DNA from: Adineta steineri
Lineage: Eukaryota; Rotifera; Eurotatoria; Adinetida; Adinetidae
Direction: 5' to 3'
DNA length: 64,000 nt
NCBI GenBank assembly: GCA_905250115.1
Contig: CAJNOI010000132.1
Span: 39,388 to 103,387, forward strand
The notes under the pieces are model-generated. The model saw nothing but the letters and a program-made list of their open reading frames with translations, was not told the DNA's origin and did no database searches. The position numbers and the translations under genes are program-made. Positions 46,429-59,200 of the stretch are shown here, in pieces (within the stretch, counting starts at the first letter, position 1; every line of letters begins with the position of its first letter).

Positions 46429-48034
46429 ATGGATAATGAAACAAGTACTCTTGGTTTATTAGGAGTCGTTCAACGTCTTGAAATAATAATTTTACCAATA
46501 CTTATTATATTTGGTAGTATATGTAATGTAATGACATTTATTGTAATGCGTCGAAGACGTATGCGTGTATCATCAACATGTTTTTATATGGCAGCACTAG
46601 CTGTAACCGATACATTTGTTTTATGGACAGGTTGTCTTAATCAATGGTTTTATATGATGCAATTACAAACATTTGTTGTTAAATCAAATATTACATGTAA
46701 ATTAGTTCCATTTCTTTTTGTTTTTTTTGCTGATGCAAGGTAATAAAAAAAACAACAACAATCAAATATATAATTTTTGTTATTTTTTCGTATAGTGTTT
46801 GGATTATTGTATGTATGTCATTTGAACGATATTTTGCTGTTTCAAGACCATTAAGAGCATCACAAATGTGTACTACTCGACGAGCTAAATGGGTAAGATT
46901 ATTAAAAAAAAAATCTTTAATATTCTTTATATGAATCATATTTAGGTTTTAATTGTTATGTTTATGATATTTGCATTAATTGATGGTCATTTTTTAATAA
47001 CATTGGAATTAGAAATAATTGATGGTGAATATCCTGTATGTCATCCAAAAATTTGGGCAAGACATTTTGTTGGAAAAATTTTTATATTTATTGATGCATT
47101 AAAATATTCAGCTATACCATTTTGTATATTAATTATATTAAGTATATTAATTATTCAACGAGTTTTTCATGCAGAAGGTATAAGTGCACAATTACAGAAT
47201 CTTCGTCAATTACATCATTATCGACAATATTCATTAGCATCAACTCCAAGTCTAACAGGTCGTTCATCATCATTAGCTATTAATCCAATGCATACAAATT
47301 CTACAAGCAATACACGTGTTGGACGTCGTGTTACATTTATGTTACTATCTGTTAGTATTGCATTTTGTATATTTTCAGCTCCAATGTCATTAATGCAAAT
47401 CGTTCAAAGTATATCAAAACCCGGTGTTAATGAAATTCCATTAGCTATAGGAAAAGCTATAGCTGAATTATGTCAATATATTAATCATTCATGTAATTTT
47501 TTCTTATATGCTCTAACAGGAAGAGTATTTCGTCGAGAATTTGTTCGACTTTTTTTTCCAACACGTTTCGGTGGTGGTGGTGTTAATACTGCGATTGGTG
47601 GCGGTGGTGGTGTTGGTGCTGTTCGTATCGGTCAAAATGGCCGTCCAAGTTTATTACCACATGCAGCGCATTCATACAGTCGTCATGGTTCTATGTATTC
47701 AATTGATAATCATCGTCATAGTTTATGTCAAACATCTCGACATTTAACAACATATTATTTAAAACAATATAATAATCAAACAACTAGACAACATAAACAA
47801 TCATATACAATAAAATCACCATTATTATTTGATAAGAATGCATCAATATTAAAAAAAAGACCTCAATATAAAAAATCACCATTACCAATTATTGAAAATG
47901 ATGATAATAGTCGATTATATTCTTTATGGAAAAATATGATCGGTCGAAGAAAAGAACGACGACAAACTAGTGATGGGCCATTCTTATTTGTTAATATTTT
48001 AAAACCAGTTAACAGTAAACCATCATCAATTTAA
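46429..48034 (+). CDS. Peptide-type class A GPCR (member of a divergent pair)
   Basis: Exons 46429-46739, 46796-46892 and 46946-48034 (introns 56 and 53 bp) encode 498 residues. The start is the first ATG; an upstream in-frame TTG is not used. TM1 has GSICNVMTFIVMRRRRMRVS, TM2 FYMAALAVTDTFVLWTGCLN, and TM3 ends MSFERYFAVSRPLRASQM. TM6 has SIAFCIFSAPMS, and TM7 NHSCNFFLYALTGRVFRREF. The shared blocks and the same first intron site show common origin with the 38.7-40.8 kb receptor; intron 2 (after RRAKW) is private to this gene. The C-terminal tail is long, with a Gly run (codons for about 11 Gly in two clusters), a His/Ser-rich part and a basic end. It is probably a neuropeptide receptor; the ligand is unknown. 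Confidence 0.88.
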
Positions 48035-50282
48035 ATCTATCTGAATATTTTACTTTTTTTCATTCAAATAAACAGAAACTTAAAAAAAAATTAATCTCAT
48101 TATCCATTCTTTCACATGAATAAATCATCATATCTGTTAAACAGTAAAACGATGTCACCTAGAAAGATAAAAGTCCATTCATGTTACAACATGAATAACA
48201 GGTTTGAATAATTACATGCATAAGATACATAATTAGAAAGCAGCAAAGTAGATTTCCGCTTTACATATATGATAAAAAAATTGTCATGATCTAGGTTCCC
48301 AGTAATTTCAGTATTGCGTAATTAATATTATGACCTTGAATAATCCGACCTAATATTAATATACAAAGATTTAGATAGAATTTTATTCAATATAAAGATC
48401 ATATAATATCTTAAGTTGAAATCGAAACTTCTGCTATTACCAGATAGAATTTCAATTGAAGTTACCATTGTTCTGCAATCTTTCATACTTCATTATGAAC
48501 TCTATTAACAAAAGAAAACAGCCGATAAACATGCCCTCTTTTTTTATTAAAATAACACTTTGATATGTGCTATTTTTTAAAATAGCATAATAGATTATCG
48601 TACGAGAAAAAAAATATTTACAATATTATCAAATGATTTAATACTGTTGAATATCATTCGTTTTAATTTATCAGTTAATTTTGATGATCGTTTGATCCCC
48701 TAGAGCATTGCATTGAACAAAAGAACTGAGTGATGATGATACTAATACCCTTCTTCTCATTTTTCTTGTCGTTAAACAACCAAATGACCTTCTTTATTAA
48801 ATGATAAGTGTGTACATACCAGCTGGAAGTATCACTTGTCATTGTCAGAAATCATTCTTAATATGAAAGATTCATTTTTCTTAATTCAAACAAATAAACA
48901 ATCATATCCGATTGATTCTTTTCTTTCTTGCTTTAAACTGATTGATTATAGATGTAAAGGTCACTATTATTTATACATCGATTTTTTTTTATCTCATTAA
49001 GTTATTTGATCTTCTAAATTAATAGTAGTTAGATTTATTCATCACTTAATTTATAAATGTTGTATATACAATCACATATCTTTTTCTATCGTAAGAAAAA
49101 ACGTCAAAAATCATAAGGGAATGACAGACATATCATCTTCTTCTTTTTTTTATATCACACATGTTGCTTCAATCAACTACATTAATATTTCACCTTGACC
49201 TGACTTAATCTTCACAACATCTGTAATGATTTATAATCAATGTTCATTCGATGATTACTCCCAATCACTTAGTTATAATCGACTTATTCACATACAACCT
49301 ATTATCATATTACCTATAAATTCATCGGTAAGATACCTGCTGCGACATTGAATTCAATAATTGCTTACGTTACGCCGATTAGTGATGTTATTAAACAATA
49401 CATATGTGTACATATACATTCAATAAGTATTCACAGATAATATATATGTTCTTCAAATCATTTCTTACTATTGTATATTTTGCGTAATCAAATACTAATA
49501 ATAACCTTGATGAAACATAGAGACACAACTAAAAACTGAAGTTACAGAAGTAATCCGAATGCTTTCTAGACATTCATTTTTAGTTTATATTAATATTGTT
49601 ACATCATACATCTTATTTTTACTCATAACATAAAACTGATTCTCTATCAATTAATTAAATCCGAGTAATGATTTACAAAACAAAACTATCTTCTGTATTT
49701 TAATTTTATTATGTAACTTAATAATAAAAACAAACTAGTGGCATAATCGATAACTGTGACATCATCAAACAGGTAACAAATATAACACATTTGAAATAAA
49801 ATAAAAAAAGTCTTTCGTCGTGTGGTTCTTTTTTTTTATTATGTTCGATCATTGATAGATTAGTATGACATATTTGAACTATCGATTGATGAATGAAAAG
49901 AAAAATGTCATATTTGAATCTTTTATAATAATCTATAGAAATAGAATCAAGGTAATAATTTGTTCGATATATATTTTATTAGATTGGACAGATAGAATAG
50001 TTGATCACATCATGTCATTACTCATCTATCATCATTGATATGTTTATATGTATCTCCATTCAGAATATGTATTAGACATTGTCTATATATTTTGAAAAAA
50101 GTATGTTGTATACAGTCGGACAGTCTATCAGATATTTTTTACTGATGAGTGATATGTACTCCTTATTAATAGGGACGACTATGTTTCATTCATTATAAAT
50201 AGAACATATCTGTATCTGTTCTTATAACTAAAAATGAATGTATAGATTTTAGATTAAATACAAATTTTACTTGTGTGTTTAT
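48035..50282. other. Intergenic region before the cadherin gene
   Basis: 2.2 kb, AT-rich, no gene or mobile element recognised. Confidence 0.6.
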
Positions 50283-53200
50283 ATGTCTTCATTACATATT
50301 TTTATTGTTTATGTATTTTTGACAATTGTAATTGCTGATGATAAGAACAATATTTATTTTACACAATCAACTTATGATATATGGTGTCAAGAGAATATTC
50401 TCTCTAATTCCTTATTACTTTATCCAAATCATATCCCAATAGGTATTTATCATACATCAACAATAAAATTTCTTGAATATCAACTTATTGATGATAATGA
50501 TTTATTTTATGTTAAAACAAAACGTATAGCAGATTTTTATTTTTTTATTCTTAATATAATACGACCATTGGATATCAATCGAGAATATCAAGATATTTAT
50601 ATATTTTATATTCAAGCAAATATTATCACTAAACATGGCAATGATACTGAACAAGCAAAAGTAAGACTATTCATATTCCGGTCAAGTTTTTCGATATATT
50701 GTAACTTGTTACTGTCTACTTTTTTTTCTTGAGCATCACCAGTCGACTCAACACCATCCAGAGTATCTATTAAAGCAATTAAACAGTGGCGGATTTGGGG
50801 AAGAGTGATCACCCCCCCCTTCAGAATTTGTTTTTGATTTTCTGCAGCAAAAATGAACGAAAAAAGAGGTTTACACTACTTCGATTGTACTCAAAAAATA
50901 GGTTCTAGCCAGAATGACCCTCCGCCCTTCCAAAATCCTAGATTCGCCACTGCAATCAAAAACAGATTATTAGTTTTTCGCGAAAACTTACACATCCGTA
51001 AACTCCAAATTTGGAGCACACTTAATTTGATTTCGTATTACAAGAAGAAAAAATCTATTTTATTCTTTTTAGATTCGACTTCATGTTGCTGATTCGAATG
51101 ATAATGATGGAGTATTTAATATGGATATATATGAAAAAAATTTTACTGAACCTATAGATATATCTCAACCACTTATTCATTTTCATGCTACTGATGCCGA
51201 TGAAATTCAACATGCTCAAATTCTTTATGAATTTTCATCTGTGTCATTTAATAATACATTTTCACTTCATCCGTATACGGGGGAATTATATTTATTATCG
51301 AAAAATAATTTGCAATCTATATATGAATTTGATATTTATGCATATGATCGTCATCGAAAATATTTTATGAATAATGATATAAAAGCAAAAGCACATGTGA
51401 AATTAATTTTTCCTGCAAAGAAAATTTTACGTTATGTAAGAACAATTTTTAATGAAATAATTGAATTTGAACAATTAGTTTCATCATACAAAATATTCTT
51501 TTATCAAAAATCTACATGGAATCTTGTAAATATTCATCAACCAATTTTAATAATTGATATTTTTCCTCAAATATCTTCATTTGAAATATTTATTCTAAAT
51601 AATTCATCATTAAATTCAATAAATTTATTTTTTTATCAAAATCAAATTTATTTCAAAACATTTTCTTTTCATCAATATAATCTTCATTTACTTATCTGTT
51701 TTTTTAATCGTACAAAATGTCAATATACAAATTATTATTTAACTCCTTCAATTAATTTAACTTCACTTCAATTTTATTTTAAATCAAATCAACCAATATT
51801 TATTAATGAAAACTTACCTATTCATTCATATATAACACATATTCAACTACAATATAATAATATTATTCCTAATCAACAATTAAATATTGATTATAAATTA
51901 TTAAATAATCATAATCAATTTTATCTTCATCGAAAAACTAGTATCTTATATCTAGCTAAACCATTAAAATATCAAAAATATTTCTTAGAAATACAAGCCG
52001 ATATTAATTTCCTTACTCAATATTATTCATTAAAAACAAATATTGAAATAAACGTTCGTGAAATAAATAAATATCGACCTATATTTTCAAATAATACATT
52101 AACCGAATTATTTCAATTACCATATCAATTTCAAGCATTTGATTTCGATCAAAATAAAGAAACAAATGGACGTATTACATATCATTTATGGAATTGTTTT
52201 GATCAATGTTCTTTTGAAATGAATCCAAATAATGGAATATTAAAATTAAAAACAGATCAATATTTTAATAAAGAAAAAATTTATTATTTACAAATAATAG
52301 CATTTGATTGGGGTGAACCAATAAGTTTAGAATCAAGAATTGATGTACGAATTAATTTATCAAAGGGATTATTCAAACGAGATCTAGAAACAAGATGGAA
52401 AAATAAGTCATTATCAACAATAAACCGGTGAGAAATTTAAAAAGAAAACTGTATTAAATATATTTTTCAATATAGAATACTCGAAACTTAAGTTTAGATT
52501 TAGCTTTGACTTTTATAAATTGAATAATTTATTCTCTTTCTCGTAGAGAAGAGTCTTGCAAACATAAATTGTCTGCAGGGTCAAAAAAACATCGGAGACC
52601 ATTTTTCCGGAAAAGACATTTCTTGAGGTATTTCGAATCTGAGATCTGTTGGGTGATCATGATAAGGGTGCAAACTTAAAAAAAACAGCGAAAATCGATT
52701 TTTCATGGTTTTCAATCGTTTTTCTAGTAAATGCGAAGAGAAAGCATTTCCACGAGAAAGAGCTAAGCGAGTCCTCGGACGAGCGTTACTTGTAATTTTA
52801 CGATTTATTTTTTTTTAGTACATCTTTTCTTACACAATTTTCAAAAATTGAAACTATTTATCTTAACATTGGTTTTAAACACCATTCAATATCATATCAA
52901 CTTTCCGAAGATATGGAAATAAATACAATTATCGATCATCTTCCCATTGAATATGATTCTTTTCCTTTATATATTAATAATGAACAGGATAATGTTTTTT
53001 TCTATCTAATCAATGATACATCTGTACCATTTACAATTGATTCAAATCATAAAACTCTTATATTAATAAATTCACTTGATCGAGAAAAACAAAATCAATA
53101 TAATTTTGAAATTGAATTAAAGCTGATACCAACTTATATAATAAAATTACAAGAAATATATACAACTCAAAATAATAATCTATCATTTGATTTTCAATAT

Positions 53201-56200
53201 TCAAATAAATATTATCAAAAAATATTCATTACTATTTATATTAATGATATTAATGATAATATTCCTAGTTGTGAGTCTTTACATCAACATATTTATTTAA
53301 ATGAAAATCAAATACAAACAAATATTTTTCATGTTCAAGCATTTGATCCTGATCAAGGTAAATTTTTACCTAAATTTTTTATTTATTTAATCTTTATATA
53401 TATATAGGTGAAAACGGGACAGTAATTTATTCATTACTTAATTATAATACATATTTTACTATTAATTCTTCAACTGGACAATTGGATTGTATTCAATTAA
53501 TTGATCGTGAACAGATATCATATCTTCATTTATATATTGTTGCTTCCGATCAAGGTGAACAATTACAATTACAATCAATATGTATGACAATTCATATTAC
53601 AATTATGGATCGAAATGATAATATTCCTCAATTTTCATTTGCAAATTATATCTATGAAATATCATTTGATTTACCTCGAGAAACTATATTTGGTCAGATT
53701 TATGCATCAGATCTTGATCAATCAGATAAATTATTTTATTCAATAGATTCAAATCTATATATTAAAATCGATAAATATACAGGTCATCTTCGATTAAAAA
53801 CTGATCTACATCATTTTATTAATCAATCTTTAAATTTTACAGTAAAAGTATCCGATGGTTTACATATAAATCAAACATGGATTTATATTTCTGTAAAACG
53901 TTTCATAGAAGTACAACAACCAATTCTTATACCTGAACCAGCTTATAGTATAGTAATTAATCAATCTTTACCTGCTCAAACAATTATTATGAATATTTAT
54001 CATCGTTTAAAACTTCCGAAAGCATCAGTTGATTTTATTGAAATAATTCACGAAGAAAATATAATACTATTTGATATCGATCAACAAGGTATTTTGTACT
54101 ATAAAAGTCTTATATTATACCGAGGATACGTGAGGTTGAGAGGGTTCGTTTTATCTCCAAATCCCCTCCACATATGTCCTATACCCATTATACTGTTTAT
54201 GTATTTACAACTAACCGTTATGAAGTATCTATGAAATAATAGTATAGAATTTCTCATGAAAGTTTTTTTCCTATCTTTATTAGATATGACTTAAAACTTT
54301 TCGAGTTACATATGAATGAATAGTTTATGTATATTATTATTCTAAATATTTATTTAGGTTCTATTCGTCTTATTCATACAATAACTGATCTATTAAATTC
54401 ATCATATTGGCTTCCGATTCGTTTAACACGTTATCGTGCTCATCCACCGCATTCATTTATTCATATACATATATCAATTCGAGAAGAAAATTTCTATTTA
54501 CCACAATGTATAGATAATTATCAATATATCAAACTTTATGATTATTCAATTCAATATCCATTTACAAGTATTCAAGCATTATCTTACTATGATAATATTC
54601 ATTTAGAATATACAATTATAAAAAATAATATAAATGAAAAAATGTTTTCTATTAATAAACAAACAGGTTTTATGCAAGTATTACCATTAATCGAAAATAA
54701 TTATCTTACAAAATCGGATTATCTATTAACAATACAAGTTCTAGATAGACAACATCAATTATCTGTTGATTGTTATTTAAATATTAATCTTATTCAACGA
54801 TATCAATTAACACCAAAGTTTTTATATTCTTCAATATATAATATTGATTTAATAAAATCTGCATCTAATTATGAACGATTACGACAACGTTTATTTCAAG
54901 TTATTGCTTTACTGGATCATGAAGTTTATGATAAAAATCTTGAAGTACGATATCGAATAATTGATCCTAATCAATATTTTATTATTAATCGTCAAACTGG
55001 TTATATTGCTACAAAACAATCATTACATGATCATAGAACTTATGAATTCAACGTAAGAAGAGAAAAATGAACTTTTTTAACTATCCCTCATAATTTTTAC
55101 TGTTAAATAGGTTGAAGCATTTACTGTTGCTTATGATAATGATATTGAAGAGGATGAAAGTGATCATGATGAACAACATTCTGATCGTCGAAAATGGCGT
55201 ATTGTTTCATCTCGAGTTATTTTACCAATAAAAATTCGAATTCAACCAATAAATATAATCAATTCTTCATTATTGTTACCAGCATCACCCATGAATAAAT
55301 CATCAATAAGTATTGTACTCCTAACAACAACAAAAGTTGGTTCCATTATATTAGAACTTGGAAAAAATAATACATATACACAATGGTTTATTATGATAAG
55401 TCAAATGGATCATACACGTTATTTTCATGTAAATTTTCAATCGGGTGAACTCATTCTTATTCGTCCTCTTCATGAATTAATCAATAAAACAACTATGATT
55501 GAACTTCATATTAATGTAACTCATAATTGGATTCATATGGATACAATTAAAGTAAATGATTTCCTCATATATTATTATATAATCAGTTTGATTCTTATTT
55601 TAGATACATATTCATATTATGAATGATAAACATGTGTTAATGCATTTTTCTCAAGCAGATTATTATACTTCAGTTTCAAAAAATCTGCCGATTGGAATTG
55701 AAATAGCACATTTAACAATTGAAAATCCATCTGATAATTGTACATATAATATTCATTCAGTTGAAAGAATTAAATCAAAAGATTTCTTTCATATCGATCC
55801 ATATTCAGGTTCAATAACTATTATACAATCATTAGAAAACTCATTGAGTGAAAAACATTTATTAATAATTATTTATCAATGTCAATATTCTACTCAATTA
55901 GCTTTTACACGTTTACATATAAATATACTTGGTAAAGATAAATTAAAATTTCAAACAAATCAATTCTATCGATTTACTCGTGATAATTATTTAGTTATAT
56001 TTGAATCAACATTAACGAATAATCAAAAAAGGTCTCTAATTAATTTAGAATTAATAAATAACAAAAATTATAAAGATAGAATTAAACCAGATGCACAAAT
56101 TATTCAAGGTAAAATATATACCATTATTCTTCATTGAAGTATTATGTTATGACCTAGTTTTAAAATACATGTATAACGATATTAATGTTAGCGGGAAGGG

Positions 56201-59200
56201 TTTACAAGTGTATTCGAGATCAAATTCTTCATGTCAGTTAATATATTCCAACTGATTAAGTTAAGTGTGCACCAAATTTGGAGTTTACGAATATCTAAGT
56301 TTGCGCGAAAAACTCTACCTGAAAACTATAATCATCTGATTTTGATTGCTCTAATAGATACTCTGGACTGTACTGATGAGGGAACATATTTAGATCCCAC
56401 ATTTTGGTGATAAGTAGGCCTTGATGAGGTGTAAAAAACCTCAAAAGAATTCATCCCCTCGTGCCTTTGCTCTCGAGTTATGATCGTTTTACTGTATATA
56501 TGGCTTACTGCAACGTATTTCATAAAAATTCTGCCCATAGAGAGGTCCCATTGGCACTAGATTGTTCTGAAAATCTCAGTCTGAACAAATATCTCCTTCT
56601 CCAGATAATCGAATTTTAAAAAATCCTGTATTTTAGCAACCATTCGAAAAAAACTGATCTGCTTTGGAAATTCATTATCTCGTAAAGGAAACATCCGCTC
56701 GAGCTGATACCTGTAGCACAATCTAGTGCCAATGAGACCTCTCCATGGGCATAATTTCAGGTTGAAAATGCGTCATCAGAATTTTTTCGAAATACCTTGC
56801 AGTAAGCCAAATATGCAGTAAAACGATCATAACTCGGGAACAAAGGCACGAGGGGATGAATTCTTTTGAGGCTTTTCATACCTCATCAAGGTCTATTTAT
56901 CACCAAAATAGGGGATCTAAACTGCTTGAACATCTAAATATGTTCCCTCGTGAGTCGACCGGTAACGCTGAAGAAAAAAAAGCACATAGTTGAAAGCTAC
57001 AATTCATCGAAAAACTTGAAATTTGTAAATTCCAAATTTGGGACTTACTTAACTTGATCATTCAATTGTATTCCGATATTTCAGTACTTATAATCAAGAT
57101 TCCTAGATATATGTTTATATGTGAATATTTTTTGTAGGTGATCCATTAGGTTTATTTTCTATTGATTCATTAACTCAATCTTTAATCCTTTTGGATGAAT
57201 CTCGTTCTCGTTCATATATTTATCCAATTCAATTAACTATTATTGATACATCACAAAAAGAATTTATTAATTGTACAGTAACAATATTCATATCAAATAT
57301 TGGCATTCAATTTACATGTCCTTCTCATTTAAATTCTTCTCCATATCTTTTCACATACGAATCAATACCAACAAGCAGTATTGATCGATTTACTGGTCAA
57401 CAATATGATCATTATAAGTCTCTTACTATTCACGGATTTGACCCATTAACACCTATGAATATCATTGAATGTGTAATGAATTCTCCAATAAAATTTCCTA
57501 ATAAAACAAATGATTTTATATTTGACAAAGAAATCTATTCTGGTTATATTAATAATAGTTTATTTGTATATCATAATCAAGAACCAATGTATTTATCAAT
57601 TAAAAATCGATATTATTATTTAAATCCATATGATATTACTTATCATTTTATGAATCAAACTTCTATGAATTCTTTTCAATTAGATAATTATACTGGAATA
57701 ATAAAATATATTTCGAAAAAAAAATTATTTATGCAATATTCATTTCTTATTTTAGCTAAATATCAATCATTATTTACATTTACACGTTTAAATATTTTTA
57801 TTCATCATACTAAACAAAAAATTTATAAATTTCAATTATATAAACCATTTGTTAATAATTATACAATTGGTTATTTAAATGAATTAAATTCAAATTTAAA
57901 AATTTATGATAAAAAAATTTCTTCAATGTTTTCAATTGATATTAATCGAAGATTATTTATTAGAAATGAAACATTGATATTAAATGAAGGAAATTTTTTT
58001 AAATTTTTTATTGGAACAATTCGTATTGAAATTCATATTTTATTAAAAGAAATCTTACAATGTTCATTAAATAGATTTTATTCTAATTTAGATAATGATT
58101 TAATTGGATTTATTGAAATATTAAATTCTAATCAAAAACGAATATTTCATCTTGTAAATTATAATCATTTATTTATATTAGATCATGAATATGGATTTTT
58201 ACGTTATCGAAATCAAAATCAATTGATTAAAGATGATTTAATATTATTAATTGAAATTGAAAATGCACGATGTTTAGTTACATTTAATGAATATTCATCG
58301 AATAATACTATGATAAAAACAATAAATAACAATTTAGAAATCGAAAGATTCCATGGAATTAAAAAGGTACAAATCCGTGTAGAATAAACATAGTAAAGAG
58401 CATATTATTTAGTATATAGAATTTTAATATTTTTCTAAGTGAGAATTAACAACTACGCTAAAATTTCTAGTTTTATTTATTGTCTTGTCTAGAATTCAAT
58501 TCATGAGGACAATCTTATCAGAATAGTTTTCCATACAGCTGAATACTATCGAATAGGGTCTGGCGGGATCAGCTTCTTCTGTTCTGATCTCGATCCCGCT
58601 CTTTAAGATTGAAACCCGATCACGCCTAATCAGGCGTACTTGATATAGTTTTCAAGTCCGACTACGGCGTGATCATCTAGATCCCTATTTTCGTCCCAAA
58701 TCCCGATCTCGTCGTGACTGAGATCCTGATCTTGATCTCAATGAGGCATAATTCGAGATTCGGGACAAAAATAGGGATCGCAATGATTCCATCGGACCCT
58801 ACTATCGAAAAGAATTTTTCTTACAAATAATATAAGCTTCATAATAGTAAAATAATTAAACATATGAGCTTGTACATCAGAGTCATTTCGCAGATAGTTT
58901 CTGAGAAAAATCTATAGTAATGACAGTGCTACCACTGACGGCGGACTTATTCGATCGAACCTTAAAAAGAGAATTCAACCTGTAACTGTAGAAATGCAAA
59001 TTTTTCAATAGAGGTGCACGCCAGCAGCAAAAATCTTCACCTTGCAAATAGTCTTTCTTAACCTGTGCCTTCCCTCAGATATTTTTCTCCAAGGGGCTCA
59101 GTTCTCGGATACCGCTCTTTAGCTACACCTCTGCACATAGGATTATAACTTTAATATTTTTCATTTTTATAGTCTTTTGATGAAATCAATCTTCACATCA

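Noticed and set aside
54089-54234. Read-through of cadherin exon 4 to the in-frame stop at 54232-54234
   Set aside because: Splicing at CAAG|GTATTT to 54358 keeps the phase and restores a normal cadherin repeat core (DIDQQGSIRL).
59012-59140. Possible second element in cadherin intron 8 (AGAGGTG ends)
   Set aside because: Inverted ends of only 8-9 bp and no convincing target duplication; mentioned in the intron entry only.
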